Below are positions 25,688 to 37,372 of a DNA stretch of 64,000 bases, piece by piece. The stretch covers positions 1 to 64,000 of the forward strand of contig NZ_BCQW01000005.1 of NCBI RefSeq assembly GCF_001552275.1, given 5' to 3'. Origin of the DNA: Amphibacillus sediminis NBRC 103570. Lineage in GTDB: Bacteria; Bacillota; Bacilli; Bacillales; Amphibacillaceae. Position 1 is the stretch's first letter. Every line of letters begins with the position of its first letter. The notes beneath the pieces were generated by a model. The model saw nothing but the letters and a program-made list of their open reading frames with translations, was not told the DNA's origin and ran no database searches. Made by a program: the position numbers and the translations under genes.

Positions 25688-28600
25688 CTACACTTTTAGA
25701 GTGTACACATCCGATATCTCTAATGGGCGTTTAAGCAATCTCAGCATGCCGTAGCCTACGCCACTTAATCCAGTAAATAATGTATAATTAGGTAACCCAT
25801 CAAGTTGAGAAATGCTAAAGTCCTTTTGTTCTTCTTTTCTAGACATAACCGAAGCAAGTCTTATTAAAAATTCATGTTCAGCTACGTCCTCATTCAACCC
25901 ACTCTTTTGCAGTTGACTGAAGAAAAGTATATCTGCCAGGTTACCATGACAAATGCAATCATCATTTTTCCATTCGTTAGGAAATTCGGCTGTAATATCA
26001 GTAATAGACGCTTTAATAAAATCGTCATTCGTTACTTTATAAATGTCGAGCAATGCAAGCCCTACACCAATACTTCCCCAACACCATTTGTACTGATCTT
26101 CACAGTTCCCTAACAGAACTTTTTCATGTCTAATCAGTTCATACGCTTTTTGCTTATAAAGTTCTATTGAAGTTTGCTCATAGAGACGAATAAGTGCGTA
26201 TGCCATACCTAAACATCCATGCGCGAATCCTTCCTTCAATTCATTTTTGAGTTGTTGCTGTTTAATTAACAAACTACCAGCAATGTCTTTGGCGAGGTTT
26301 AAATAAAAGTGATCGTTCAATACTGTATATGCTGTGACTGTAAGCCCAAGGAGCCCAGCTAATCCATTCAACCAATCAACTTCTGCTATTGTTATTAAGT
26401 CCTTTTTTAATTCTTTAAAATAAGTGACTAAATGATCTTTATACTCTGACTCCCCGATAAATTTAATCTCATTCAAAATTGGAAATATTATAGACAACTT
26501 ACCATTATATGCTGAGTAGTTAGTGCTATACTTTGTACTAAGTAGAGTAGCGTTTATTGCCTTTTTATAACCTTCATAAAAAAGTGGATCTTTTGTCACC
26601 TTGTATAATTCAAACAAGTATAATCCGACACCCGCCTTGCCCTCATACAAACTCTCGTTCATTGCATTCACTGTCCAATTTTTGTTAGAGAGATTAATAT
26701 TGACCCAAGATAATTCGTTTTTAGCACTATTTATGTAACTATCCTGTAATATCCTATTTCCAATTCTGCGAGCTTCCTGAAGCAACTTACTGTCGGTTGT
26801 CGGGCATACCTGGTAAAAGTCAGTTGTGTTAGCTTTCATCCTAGAAACTTGTTCATCATAAATACCTAAGCTCACTTTTATTACTGACAATTGCTTGGTA
26901 ATCGCATCATCATCTAAGGTCTTAAACATGTTGAGCATCTTATTATATCCCGTATCTTGAAAATAGTTTTTAATACATTTGTGTTTACTAGAAAACAAAT
27001 CCAGACTTGATGTGTTGCTCAAAAATATAGGTATGTCATTATCTAACATATCTTCTATCTCATAGAGGACAATTTCTTTTCTTTTATGAGGATAGCTCCA
27101 CATATTTTCCAGTAACTTTTCTTTCTTAATCATATCTTCACAGTAATTGGGATGATTGGAATAGCCTATCATTGTTGCGTAAGCATCCGTATTTTTCACA
27201 ATCGTACGTGTTACTTTGTCTTTAAAAACACTTAAGATACTATCGGAAGATAACAACTCTTTTTTCTTATCTTTAAAAAAACCAAGCATCTGTTTAAAAC
27301 CTGCTAAAATATGATCTCGGTAGTTATAAAAGTCAATTGTCTCTCCATTTAATAGTGGGAGATTATTTGCTCCTGGTCGAACATACTCAACATTTTCATA
27401 TTTCATATCTATTTGATTCACATTAATAGGCGCTAAAATTTTATATGGTAACTTCTCTGATTTTCCACTTAGCGCACCGATATCTATTCCCTGATTTTCA
27501 ATATTTGTGAAGGCAACAGTTGGTAAGAGGGCTGAATTTAAGACAGATGTATCTAAAAATTGCTTTTGAACCTCAGCATCTGCCGCATCTGGATACTCGA
27601 TTTGTCTATCACTTTGAACAATAGTCTCTAAATCAATCAATATAGGGTGTGGACCATTAGCAATGAGGTTTTCCATGTGGAAGTCATTTGCGCATAGTAT
27701 ATACGCTAACGCAATATTATACCCAAATCGTGTATAGTAATCTTCTATCTCTTCTAGTGACGAGCATTCATCATGACTTACATATTCCTGAAATGAAAAA
27801 TCCTCTTGATAAATCCCTTTAATTGTTTTCATTTCTAGTAGTTGATTTTGTGTGTTTATCCACTTAATAAATTGATAATACGCATCTGCAATTTTTAAGT
27901 TTCTTGGTTTATAAACGACCTTATCTTGATTAAATGAAAAAATAATGACAGACCTTCCTTGTTGATGTGAGTCACCGATGGATAGAGAAATATCTGTTAG
28001 CTGGTCATTTTGTATTTTAAGGTTAAAGACATGATTAAATTCACTCACATTAGCTTCTAACCTTAAAAAAGATTCAGTTAAAAAATCTAACATATGCTTA
28101 GTTTTTATAACAGCAAGCCTTGTACAAACAGCATATTTAGAATAAAATTCTATTAGATCATCACAATGGCTGAATCGTTCTTCTACATAGTCAGCAAATT
28201 CTTTTTTCTCTTCCCCAGCACTTTGTAGATAGATATTAAGATCTATAATAATTACCTTATTATAAATATCACTAATCACTTGGGCATGATTAGTAATTAT
28301 CTTTTTAATAACTGTTTCAGTAATAGAGAACTTTGAAATACCATTAACTAGATTTTGAATCTTTTTTTGAAAATACAGTAGAAAAGGATGAATGATATAG
28401 CCGATATCTAATAATTCCCTATCTGTTATTTTTTCAATGGTTTGATACTCCTGTAGTACCTCTATGAATAGCTTATACCAATCAGTATCCTCAATATAAT
28501 TTCTAACCGTTAATGTATCAGTGTTATCTAATTCCTTAATAGCATAATTAAATTCTTCTAATGATGTCCCACTAACATTTAAGAAATTTCTGAAATCTTC

Positions 28601-28738
28601 GTCATTAGTTAAACTACGTATGCTTTTCCAACGCGATACATTATCAACCAAGTATGTTTCCTTATCTGTTTCTGAAAATATATTTACTCTTTCATTAATG
28701 GTCGTGCTTTTTTCTAATTTTAAATCATACAATTCCAA
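25688..28738 (-). CDS. lanM: Class II lanthipeptide synthetase LanM
   Basis: Dehydrates Ser/Thr and adds Cys thiols to form (methyl)lanthionine rings. The 1016-residue protein has an N-terminal dehydratase (DUF4135) with kinase-like residues in CANDFHMENLIANG...LIDLETIVQ, and a C-terminal LanC-like cyclase with zinc ligands Cys886 (WCWGSIG), Cys930 and His931 (CICHGN) and the active-site His840 (FAHGCLG). It starts at TTG 28738 after GGAGGGTGA. It precedes the two lanA genes, the reverse of most clusters; a single LanM serving both peptides is as in cytolysin (CylM), whereas haloduracin uses two. Confidence 0.95.
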   Translation of the reverse strand: MELYDLKLEKSTTINERVNIFSETDKETYLVDNVSRWKSIRSLTNDEDFRNFLNVSGTSLEEFNYAIKELDNTDTLTVRNYIEDTDWYKLFIEVLQEYQTIEKITDRELLDIGYIIHPFLLYFQKKIQNLVNGISKFSITETVIKKIITNHAQVISDIYNKVIIIDLNIYLQSAGEEKKEFADYVEERFSHCDDLIEFYSKYAVCTRLAVIKTKHMLDFLTESFLRLEANVSEFNHVFNLKIQNDQLTDISLSIGDSHQQGRSVIIFSFNQDKVVYKPRNLKIADAYYQFIKWINTQNQLLEMKTIKGIYQEDFSFQEYVSHDECSSLEEIEDYYTRFGYNIALAYILCANDFHMENLIANGPHPILIDLETIVQSDRQIEYPDAADAEVQKQFLDTSVLNSALLPTVAFTNIENQGIDIGALSGKSEKLPYKILAPINVNQIDMKYENVEYVRPGANNLPLLNGETIDFYNYRDHILAGFKQMLGFFKDKKKELLSSDSILSVFKDKVTRTIVKNTDAYATMIGYSNHPNYCEDMIKKEKLLENMWSYPHKRKEIVLYEIEDMLDNDIPIFLSNTSSLDLFSSKHKCIKNYFQDTGYNKMLNMFKTLDDDAITKQLSVIKVSLGIYDEQVSRMKANTTDFYQVCPTTDSKLLQEARRIGNRILQDSYINSAKNELSWVNINLSNKNWTVNAMNESLYEGKAGVGLYLFELYKVTKDPLFYEGYKKAINATLLSTKYSTNYSAYNGKLSIIFPILNEIKFIGESEYKDHLVTYFKELKKDLITIAEVDWLNGLAGLLGLTVTAYTVLNDHFYLNLAKDIAGSLLIKQQQLKNELKEGFAHGCLGMAYALIRLYEQTSIELYKQKAYELIRHEKVLLGNCEDQYKWCWGSIGVGLALLDIYKVTNDDFIKASITDITAEFPNEWKNDDCICHGNLADILFFSQLQKSGLNEDVAEHEFLIRLASVMSRKEEQKDFSISQLDGLPNYTLFTGLSGVGYGMLRLLKRPLEISDVYTLKV

Positions 28739-28787
28739 TCACCCTCCTCACTTTAATCTATTAAACTACGCTTCCATTTCTTTGAAT

Positions 28788-28816
28788 ATATTAGCAGTAA
28801 TAAATCCACAAATCAA
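28788..28816 (-). promoter_or_regulatory. Candidate promoter of the lanthipeptide operon
   Basis: On the minus strand TTGATT, 17 bases, TAATAT, about 50 bases before the lanM start. Further upstream two CATACTT direct repeats (around 28907 and 28925) could be an activator site. No regulator gene is in the cluster. Confidence 0.5.
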
Positions 28817-29090
28817 CCAATTAATTGAAATTAATATTATTTTTACTAAATAAACCAAAAACCATCATAATATGACAAAAAATCATTTATTTCTTATAGG
28901 CTTAAGTATGATTGTTTTACAAGTATGAGAAGTTAACACATAGGGGAAATAAAAGTAGAAAATAATTTATGTGGTATATCAATACACTTCAGGTTATTGT
29001 AAATCGTTTATCGCAGAGTATTTATTAAACTCTTTAGGTGTTTTTTTTGAAGTTTCTAATCTTAAAAATCCGTTGTTCGTAAATACTTTC

Positions 29091-29115
29091 ATAAAGTGAA
29101 ACTTCGTTCAGGGGT
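29091..29115 (+). repeat. R1 fragment (copy 8)
   Basis: Only the first 21 or so bases of R1 (ATAAAGTGAAACTTCGTTCA) remain, then the sequence diverges. It lies upstream of the lan cluster, so R1 material is found on both sides of the cluster (copy 6 and this). The rest of 28817-29160 shows no gene. Confidence 0.7.
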
Positions 29116-29162
29116 TTTTCCCACTCAACGATATGTGAAGATGTGGCTGTCTCCACTCAAAA

Positions 29163-29213
29163 AAAGCTCCCCTTAAAGCTGGCAGAAAAATCTGAGCAAT
29201 AAGGGGAGCTTTG
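29163..29213 (-). terminator. Terminator of the arabino-oligosaccharide operon
   Basis: On the minus strand AAAGCTCCCCTT and AAGGGGAGCTTTTTTT form a stem with a T tail, just beyond the last gene of the abf operon. Confidence 0.85.
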
Positions 29214-29267
29214 ATCCTCTATTATATTCTTTCATACAATACTATAACTCTTTGACAGGCTTATTTC

Positions 29268-30746
29268 TTATTTAATCGTTAATACGACAACAGACATGGC
29301 AGGTAAAGTCACCTTTAATTTTGAACCTTCTTTCACAAAACCGGTAAAGTTTGTCGGGGCCACTTTATCAGGGTTTTCAAAGGTGTTGTGATCATTCATT
29401 TTTTCTGATGTAATGATTTCACCAGATACGTTAGTAAAATCAGTACCTCGAAGTTCAAAATCAATGTCCGCTTGATTATCATTATCCAAGTTACATAAGC
29501 TAACATGGATGGTTCCATCTTCTGCTTTTGAAGCAGATGCACTGACCTGTGGATGCTGCTTACCATCCACTTCAAGCATTTTAGAATCAAGACTTAAATC
29601 TATTCGTTCAGCATCTTGATGAACTTTGTACATTCTAAAGACATGATACGTTGGAGTCAATAGCATTTTATCTTCATCAGTTAGTACCATAGCTTGAATA
29701 ACATTAACCATCTGGGCAATATTAGCCATTCTAACTCGATCATTGTGATTGTTAAAGATATTTAAGGAAACACCCGCAATAACAGCATCACGAACAGTGT
29801 TTTGTTGGTAAAGGAATCCAGGATTCGTACCAGGCTCAACATCATACCAAGCGCCCCATTCATCTATGATTAGAGCAATACGCTTCTCTGGATCATACTT
29901 ATCCATAATCGTACTATGTTTCTCAATAAGTTCTTCAATAAAAACGGCCTTCTGCATAGAGATTTTCCATTCTTGTTGATCAAATCTTACTGCATCACCT
30001 TTATTCATGAACCCACCAGGATGAACGTAATAATGCAGGCTTAATCCATCCATTAAATGTCTAGCTTCACGCATTAATACTTCGGTCCAGTGATAATCGT
30101 CAACATTTGGACCCCCAGCAATTTTAAAAATCTTATTATCACCATAATTACGCACATAAGTCTGGAAGCGACGATATAAGTCGGCGTAGTATTGTGGGCG
30201 CATATTACCACCACAGCCCCAATTCTCATTACCAACACCAAAATACTTGACCTTCCACGGTTCTTCTCTTCCGTTTTCTTTTCTCCAATTGGCCATTGGT
30301 GATTCACCATCAAAGGTCATGTATTCAACCCACTCTGACATTTCTTGTACCGTTCCGCTACCCACATTACCATTAATGTATGGCTCAGTATCAAGCATGT
30401 CACATAGCATTAGAAACTCATGGGTACCAAAGTGATTATTTTCAATGACACCACCCCAGTGAGTATTGACCATTCTTTTTCGTTGCTCTCGTGGTCCAAT
30501 GCCATCCTTCCAGTGGTACTCATCAGCAAAACAACCACCAGGCCAACGTAAGACAGGAATATTTAAGTCTTTCAATGCCTGTAATACGTCATTTCGGATC
30601 CCATTTGTATTTGGAATTGGAGAGTCTTCTCCTACCCATAGACCTTCATAGATGCATCGACCTAAATGTTCAGCAAAGTGACCGTATATATTTTTATCAA
30701 TTTTGCCATGTGATACATCGGCGTTCATTACAACTTTGTTACTCAT
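29268..30746 (-). CDS. abfA: GH51 alpha-L-arabinofuranosidase (first of two)
   Basis: Releases arabinose from arabino-oligosaccharides in the cytosol. The ATG at 30746 is used: it overlaps the previous stop (TAATG) and follows AAGAGGTG, giving 492 residues. GH51 features are the N-terminal [37 protein letters not shown], the acid/base Glu in [12 protein letters not shown] and the nucleophile Glu in [10 protein letters not shown]. It is last in the operon. It is clearly different from the other GH51 gene (for example WGVGNENWG versus WCLGNEMDG), so the two probably differ in linkage or chain-length preference. Confidence 0.92.
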   Translation of the reverse strand: MSNKVVMNADVSHGKIDKNIYGHFAEHLGRCIYEGLWVGEDSPIPNTNGIRNDVLQALKDLNIPVLRWPGGCFADEYHWKDGIGPREQRKRMVNTHWGGVIENNHFGTHEFLMLCDMLDTEPYINGNVGSGTVQEMSEWVEYMTFDGESPMANWRKENGREEPWKVKYFGVGNENWGCGGNMRPQYYADLYRRFQTYVRNYGDNKIFKIAGGPNVDDYHWTEVLMREARHLMDGLSLHYYVHPGGFMNKGDAVRFDQQEWKISMQKAVFIEELIEKHSTIMDKYDPEKRIALIIDEWGAWYDVEPGTNPGFLYQQNTVRDAVIAGVSLNIFNNHNDRVRMANIAQMVNVIQAMVLTDEDKMLLTPTYHVFRMYKVHQDAERIDLSLDSKMLEVDGKQHPQVSASASKAEDGTIHVSLCNLDNDNQADIDFELRGTDFTNVSGEIITSEKMNDHNTFENPDKVAPTNFTGFVKEGSKLKVTLPAMSVVVLTIK

Positions 30747-32047
30747 TAAAGCACCTCTTTTACATGTATTTTCAAAAGTTGACACGCATGCGGACGTAGA
30801 TTACTAGATAACTGGTCTTGATTAACTTGCACTTCTTGGTCTTGCCAAACATCTTTGGCAAAATCAATTTGTTCTAGACCAATTCCCAATTGCTCGAGCT
30901 TAACTGAAACTTGCTGTTCGTGGTCACCAATATTAAACAATGCTAGATAAATCTCATGATCGGGTGTTTGGGAACACCATACAACTCGATCTTGATAGCG
31001 ATAGAGCTGCCGCCCACCTAAACCTTCACGATGAACTTTAAGTAAGTCTTCATTGGTTAATAAGGATAACGTAAACTCATCATTATCTCGTAGTTCACCA
31101 CCAAACATGAGTGGCGATCGGAATATCGCCCAAAGTGTCATCATTGTTATTTGTTCATCCTTAGTAAAACGTGTATAACGATCACTCGCACCACCATCAA
31201 CTGAACGGATCCCAATATGCCCTAGCGGTAACATATCCGCATCCGGCCAATAGCCTGGCCCTACATTTTTACTCCAGCGATAACAGCGCTCGAACATATC
31301 ATAAAGCGGTGGCCATAAATCCCAAAAGTCATCCGTCATTCTCCACATATTCGCGTTTTCTTCAAGAATAGCTGCATCATGCAATGCTGCCGGACCTGGA
31401 GAGAGACTTAATACCATCGGTCGACCACAATGATCAATTGCTTTTCGAATCATTTTTATTTCTTCAACATGTGATCCATATAACTTAGAGTCGGCAATAT
31501 CATCAACCTTTACAAAATCGACTCCCCATTCAGCATAAAGTTCAAATAAAGAATGATAATAGTTCTGTGCTGCTTCATGACTGGTATCAAGTCCATACAT
31601 ATCCGTATTCCACGGACAAATTGAATTCGTCGCGGCTATTTGTCTTGCTGTCATGTTCGTACCTTTGATTCTCGTATTTCGATGGACAGCCTGTCGCGGA
31701 ATACCGCGCATAATATGAATACCAAATTTTAAGCCTAAACCATGTACATAGTCTGCTAGTGGTTTAAAGCCTTTTCCTCCTTTGGCTGAGGGAAAACGAT
31801 TTTCAGCCGGAATAAGTCGAGAATATTCATCCATTTCCAGAGGAACAAATGGACGGTAGGCAGAGGATACAGCACCTGGCTCTGCCCACTGAATATCGAC
31901 TACTACATACTCCCAGCCGTATTCTTTTAAATGTTGTGCCATATACTCTGCGTTTCCCTTGACCTCTTCCTCAGTTACTGTTGCACCATAACAGTCCCAG
32001 CTATTCCAACCCATTGGCGGAGTGAGTGCAAATTGGTGGTGGTACAT
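30746..32047 (-). CDS. GH27-family glycosidase (alpha-galactosidase or beta-L-arabinopyranosidase)
   Basis: A 433-residue GH27 protein without signal peptide, so cytosolic. It opens [24 protein letters not shown] and carries the nucleophile region [10 protein letters not shown] and the acid/base region [17 protein letters not shown] sits between. GH27 includes alpha-galactosidases and beta-L-arabinopyranosidases, which use the same stereochemistry. Being locked between two arabinofuranosidase genes (the stop overlaps the next start) makes an arabinopyranosidase role attractive, but this is inference from context. Confidence 0.82.
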   Translation of the reverse strand: MYHHQFALTPPMGWNSWDCYGATVTEEEVKGNAEYMAQHLKEYGWEYVVVDIQWAEPGAVSSAYRPFVPLEMDEYSRLIPAENRFPSAKGGKGFKPLADYVHGLGLKFGIHIMRGIPRQAVHRNTRIKGTNMTARQIAATNSICPWNTDMYGLDTSHEAAQNYYHSLFELYAEWGVDFVKVDDIADSKLYGSHVEEIKMIRKAIDHCGRPMVLSLSPGPAALHDAAILEENANMWRMTDDFWDLWPPLYDMFERCYRWSKNVGPGYWPDADMLPLGHIGIRSVDGGASDRYTRFTKDEQITMMTLWAIFRSPLMFGGELRDNDEFTLSLLTNEDLLKVHREGLGGRQLYRYQDRVVWCSQTPDHEIYLALFNIGDHEQQVSVKLEQLGIGLEQIDFAKDVWQDQEVQVNQDQLSSNLRPHACQLLKIHVKEVL

Positions 32048-32061
32048 AGTTGATTCACCTA

Positions 32062-33585
<1,524 letters not shown>

Positions 33586-33645
33586 TCACTGTTTTGAATG
33601 GTTATATGAATGTCCTTCTTACATCCAGCCTAATCAGCTTCTATC

Positions 33646-34053
33646 CTAATGAGTGTTAGCCAAACGAATAGCCTTGTTTTTAGCTAGATAAATAACGAAG
33701 GCAAACATAAATATTAGGAAGCCGATAACGTCAGAAGTAAGCAGTTGAACAAAAGCCCAAATTCCAAGCCAAATCCAGATTTTAGTCTGGATTTGACCAT
33801 CCTTAAGGTGTAATCCTACTAAAAAATTTACAATGGCCATAACAAAGATAAATAATCCAAAGGTTAAAATAATTCGTGAGATATTATCGATTAATGATGT
33901 ACCTACGATGGCCAGTTCTACTTCAACACCTTGAAATGCTTGACTTCCCTCACGATTAAACCAGCGATAATAGCCAAACAAGGTCATTAACGAGGTGAAT
34001 AAATTCCAAGTAGCTCCAATCATCACTAGCTTTCTCTCTATGCCTCTTTTCAT
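33646..34053 (-). CDS. Small integral membrane protein of unknown function in the ara operon
   Basis: 135 residues with four predicted membrane segments (about 10-28, 50-75, 92-108, 110-128), positively charged at the N-terminus (MKRGIERK). An AGAGGAGAGG site precedes the ATG. It is inserted between the transporter permease araQ and the GH51 gene, with small gaps on both sides, so it is co-transcribed. I do not recognise the family; it has no ABC-permease EAA loop and no catalytic motif. Confidence 0.7.
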   Translation of the reverse strand: MKRGIERKLVMIGATWNLFTSLMTLFGYYRWFNREGSQAFQGVEVELAIVGTSLIDNISRIILTFGLFIFVMAIVNFLVGLHLKDGQIQTKIWIWLGIWAFVQLLTSDVIGFLIFMFAFVIYLAKNKAIRLANTH

Positions 34054-34081
34054 TTTTTACCTCTCCTCTTTGCTCAAGTTA

Positions 34082-34987
34082 TTAGCCTTTTATACCTGAA
34101 TTAAGATTAATAGCCGATACAAAATATTTTTGGGCGAAGAGGAATAATAGCATGGTCGGAATAATTGCCAAAATAGCGGAGCCCATTAATTGTCCGATCA
34201 AGCGATAATTGCCATAAATATCTTGTAACAGTAGTAGGCCCGCCGTTACCGGCATTTTCTGAACATCGGTATAGACAATAACTGGCCAAAGAAAATCATT
34301 CCAAGAACCAATGAATGAAAATAATCCAGCTACGATTAATACAGGTTTAATTAGAGGTAAGATGACACTGAAATAGATCCTAAAGTTGCTTGCACCATCA
34401 ACCCGAGCAGATTCGTCTAGCTCGATTGGAATCCCCTTCATAAACTGTCGAACGAGAAAAATATTACCCATTCCTGCTAATCCAGGTACAATCATTGCCC
34501 AAGGTGTATTAACCCAGCCTAAAATATCGATAATTCGATAAGAAGGGATAATATTAACAACATTTGGGAAGAAGGAGATACCTAACAAAGTAAAGAACAG
34601 CACATCTCTACCTTTAAAGTTCATCCGTGAATAGCCATACCCAGTAATAGAAATAACAACAATAACGAGTAAAGTATGTGTTGTCGCGATAAAGATTGAA
34701 TTCCAAATCCATCTAAGAATTGGTGCCGTTGAGGTATTATCTAAAATAGCCATGTAATTATCGACTATCCAATTAACTGGTAATAACCTAAAACCAACGT
34801 TAACGACTTCAGCCTGAGAACGAAACGAGGTAGCTATCCCAAATATCATCGGGATAATCCAAATAGCACTCACTGTAATAAGAAAGAGATACGCCAAATA
34901 TTTTGATACCTTGGCTGTCTTCAATGTTTTCCCCACCTTTACTCTTTTTTGATCGTTACGATTCACATCAGGCTGTCTAAGCTGCAT
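34082..34987 (-). CDS. araQ: Arabino-oligosaccharide ABC transporter permease AraQ-type
   Basis: A 301-residue MalG-like permease with six membrane segments and the ABC coupling loop in PIELDESARVDGASNFRIYFSVILPLIKP. It overlaps the end of araP by 11 bases. The energising ATPase is not in this operon; in Bacillus the shared MsmX-type ATPase serves such transporters, and the same is expected here. Confidence 0.88.
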   Translation of the reverse strand: MQLRQPDVNRNDQKRVKVGKTLKTAKVSKYLAYLFLITVSAIWIIPMIFGIATSFRSQAEVVNVGFRLLPVNWIVDNYMAILDNTSTAPILRWIWNSIFIATTHTLLVIVVISITGYGYSRMNFKGRDVLFFTLLGISFFPNVVNIIPSYRIIDILGWVNTPWAMIVPGLAGMGNIFLVRQFMKGIPIELDESARVDGASNFRIYFSVILPLIKPVLIVAGLFSFIGSWNDFLWPVIVYTDVQKMPVTAGLLLLQDIYGNYRLIGQLMGSAILAIIPTMLLFLFAQKYFVSAINLNSGIKG

Positions 34988-35852
34988 TTCGATTCATCAC
35001 ATAATATTGACAAGCTGAGATGACAAGAATGATCATCCCTAGAAGTACGGCCATAGCAGAGGCTATCCCAGCTATCGATTCGCCGTGACTAAAAGCTAAA
35101 TTTCTGATATACATCATTAAAACTGTTGTACTTTCTCTTGGACCTCCATCAGTCATCATCAAAGGTTGACCAAACACATTAAATGCCCCCGCAGTAGTCA
35201 TAACCACTGTATAGATTAACGGAAACCGAATGGATGGCAGCGTAATATGAAAGAATTTCTGAATTGGACCAGCCCCATCAATTTCAGCAGATTCATAGAG
35301 GTCTTTTGATACATTACTAATCGAAGCACGATAAATAATCATATTACCGCCCGTGCCCCCCCATACCGTAATGACAAATATAATAATCCATGCATACGGT
35401 TGTGTAGCCGACCACGCAAACTCTGAGCCAAATAAATTACTGACAATACCCAGCTGGGTGTTAAAGATTAACGACCAGATTAAAGCTGCTGCAGATATTG
35501 AAATTAAGCCGGGTATATAGACGATTGACTGAAAAAAGTTCTTGAATTTTACATCTTTATGCTCGATGGCTACCGCAATTAATAAAGGAATAATAACCAT
35601 CAAGGGAACACTTATTCCAACAAATATCAAAGTATTCTTCAACCCATTAAAAAACTCATGATAGAAGGAAGAATCTTGGTTAAATAAGATCGTTTTATAA
35701 TTATCTAACCCCACCCATTGAGGTGATGATACTAAGTTCCATCTAGTAAACGATGCATACACCCCATAAATCGATGGAACGAGAATAAAAACTAAGAAAA
35801 GAAGCATATGGGGTCCAATAAAGAACCATTGTGTATATTTCGTTCTATTCAT
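34977..35852 (-). CDS. araP: Arabino-oligosaccharide ABC transporter permease AraP-type
   Basis: A 291-residue MalF-like permease with six membrane segments; the coupling loop is KDLYESAEIDGAGPIQKFFHITLPSIRF. It starts at an ATG after GGGAGGATT-type sequence and overlaps araQ. It sits directly after the binding-protein gene, giving the araN-P-Q order of Bacillus subtilis. Confidence 0.88.
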   Translation of the reverse strand: MNRTKYTQWFFIGPHMLLFLVFILVPSIYGVYASFTRWNLVSSPQWVGLDNYKTILFNQDSSFYHEFFNGLKNTLIFVGISVPLMVIIPLLIAVAIEHKDVKFKNFFQSIVYIPGLISISAAALIWSLIFNTQLGIVSNLFGSEFAWSATQPYAWIIIFVITVWGGTGGNMIIYRASISNVSKDLYESAEIDGAGPIQKFFHITLPSIRFPLIYTVVMTTAGAFNVFGQPLMMTDGGPRESTTVLMMYIRNLAFSHGESIAGIASAMAVLLGMIILVISACQYYVMNRNAA

Positions 35853-35940
35853 AAAAGCCGAATCCTCCCTTACTTTTTCTTATGTTGTAACTAATCATCA
35901 GTGACTAGCTGTAAGGTTCAACGTTCAGGTATGTTAATAT

Positions 35941-37197
35941 TTATTCCACAGCCTCGGCTGCCTCTTCGAGTTCAGTATCTCCCTCTGCAACTCGATCATC
36001 AACAAAACGTTGCATTTCATTAAGAGCATCATCGATCTCGATTTCACCATGGACCACATCTGGAATATAATTGTCAACGGCTTCAGCTACATACGGATAA
36101 TGTTCGTATGTGTAAATATAAAGTGAAGCTTCTTGTTTCTCATCTCTAGTAAAGAAAGATTGTATAAATTGGTCGTAATCTGGACTTTCAATAATGTCTC
36201 GACTTGCTACGATTTGACCAGCCTTTGCCCATTCAATTGAATTTTGCCGTATGAACTCAAGAAAATCAGCGATACCTTGTTCTTTTTCATCTGTTCTCTC
36301 TTCACTTTTTAACATTGAGAATAAGTGAGCTGAAGATCGATTATGAAATACGTCTGCAGAAGGTGAATAAATATTAGTCACACCAAAATTTAATGACTCG
36401 ACCTCCGCGTGAGCAGTTGAGCTCCATGTTCCATCCGTTGAGAAAATAACATCACCAGATTGGAACATTAAATAACCGTCTTCACCATATGGTGTCATTA
36501 GTCCGGCTTCATTTAATTCTCTTAAAGCCTCAATGACCTGTCTCATTTCAGGTGTATTAACAGTCGGTTCACCATTTGCTCCTTCAATGTCTCCACCAAA
36601 GTTTTGCAACTGTGCTAATGCCACCCAGCCGATTAAGGCATCATTTAATACATATTGTCCTTCATCCAACTTTCCTTCTAACTCTAACATTTCATCGAAA
36701 GTTACCACATCATCATCTAACCAATGTGTCACACCATACTTCTCTAATAAATCCTTATTGTAATACATCGCACTACCGTGAATATCTAACGGAATCGTAT
36801 ATTGCACGTCATCAACGATACCTGCATTCCACGCTTCTGCAATATAGTTATCTGCTTTAAGTTCTGGCTGTGTTTCCATAACGGTATCCATTGATACTAA
36901 TAAATTATTCTTGACAAAGCTTGGTACACGATCGGCATGGATAAGTGTCAGATCAGGAATACCACTGCCGGAATTTAGTACAGTATAAATCTGAGTATAC
37001 ATATCTGATGTAATAACATGGTTTACAGGAAACTCAGGGTCGGTATCATTGTAATCACTAACAAGCTGATCCATATAAGCCCCGTCTTCACCAGTTAAAG
37101 GTGTCCAAAATTGAATAACATTTTCATCATCACCGCACCCTGCTAGAAGAAAAAGTACCACTAAACTCCCAAGGAAAATACCAACTCGCTTTTTCAT
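35941..37197 (-). CDS. araN: Extracellular sugar-binding lipoprotein AraN-type
   Basis: A 418-residue solute-binding protein. The signal peptide ends in the lipobox LLAGC with the lipidated Cys21. The mature part is a type 1 family extracellular binding protein (IQFWTPLTGEDGAYMDQLVSDYND near the start). The C-terminus is very acidic (residues 400-418). GGAGGAATAAA precedes the ATG. First gene of the seven-gene operon araN-P-Q-orf-abf2-GH27-abfA, probably controlled by AraR and catabolite repression. Confidence 0.87.
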   Translation of the reverse strand: MKKRVGIFLGSLVVLFLLAGCGDDENVIQFWTPLTGEDGAYMDQLVSDYNDTDPEFPVNHVITSDMYTQIYTVLNSGSGIPDLTLIHADRVPSFVKNNLLVSMDTVMETQPELKADNYIAEAWNAGIVDDVQYTIPLDIHGSAMYYNKDLLEKYGVTHWLDDDVVTFDEMLELEGKLDEGQYVLNDALIGWVALAQLQNFGGDIEGANGEPTVNTPEMRQVIEALRELNEAGLMTPYGEDGYLMFQSGDVIFSTDGTWSSTAHAEVESLNFGVTNIYSPSADVFHNRSSAHLFSMLKSEERTDEKEQGIADFLEFIRQNSIEWAKAGQIVASRDIIESPDYDQFIQSFFTRDEKQEASLYIYTYEHYPYVAEAVDNYIPDVVHGEIEIDDALNEMQRFVDDRVAEGDTELEEAAEAVE

Positions 37198-37259
37198 ATT
37201 TATTCCTCCAATTTCGTGATTTAATTTGACTCACTCGCATTTTTGTTCATCCTAATAGA

Positions 37260-37273
37260 TGAATGCGTTTTCA
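37260..37273. promoter_or_regulatory. Candidate catabolite-responsive element (cre)
   Basis: TGAATGCGTTTTCA fits the CcpA cre consensus with one mismatch and lies 60 bases upstream of the araN start. Confidence 0.5.
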
Positions 37274-37315
37274 TTAGAGTGCATACTGAGAGGTTAATTT
37301 GCAATAGGGTGAACA

Positions 37316-37372
37316 AAAAATATACGTATATGTTTACGCTTTGATTATATCTATATTTGTATGTAAGTTCAA
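37316..37372. promoter_or_regulatory. Candidate AraR operators upstream of araN
   Basis: AATATACGTATATGTTT and CTATATTTGTATGTAAGT resemble the AraR box ATTTGTACGTACAAAT and are spaced about three helical turns apart, suiting co-operative AraR binding. They are weaker matches than those before chvE and araD. The remaining DNA to the araR stop (37373-37743) is AT-rich and shows no gene. Confidence 0.5.
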
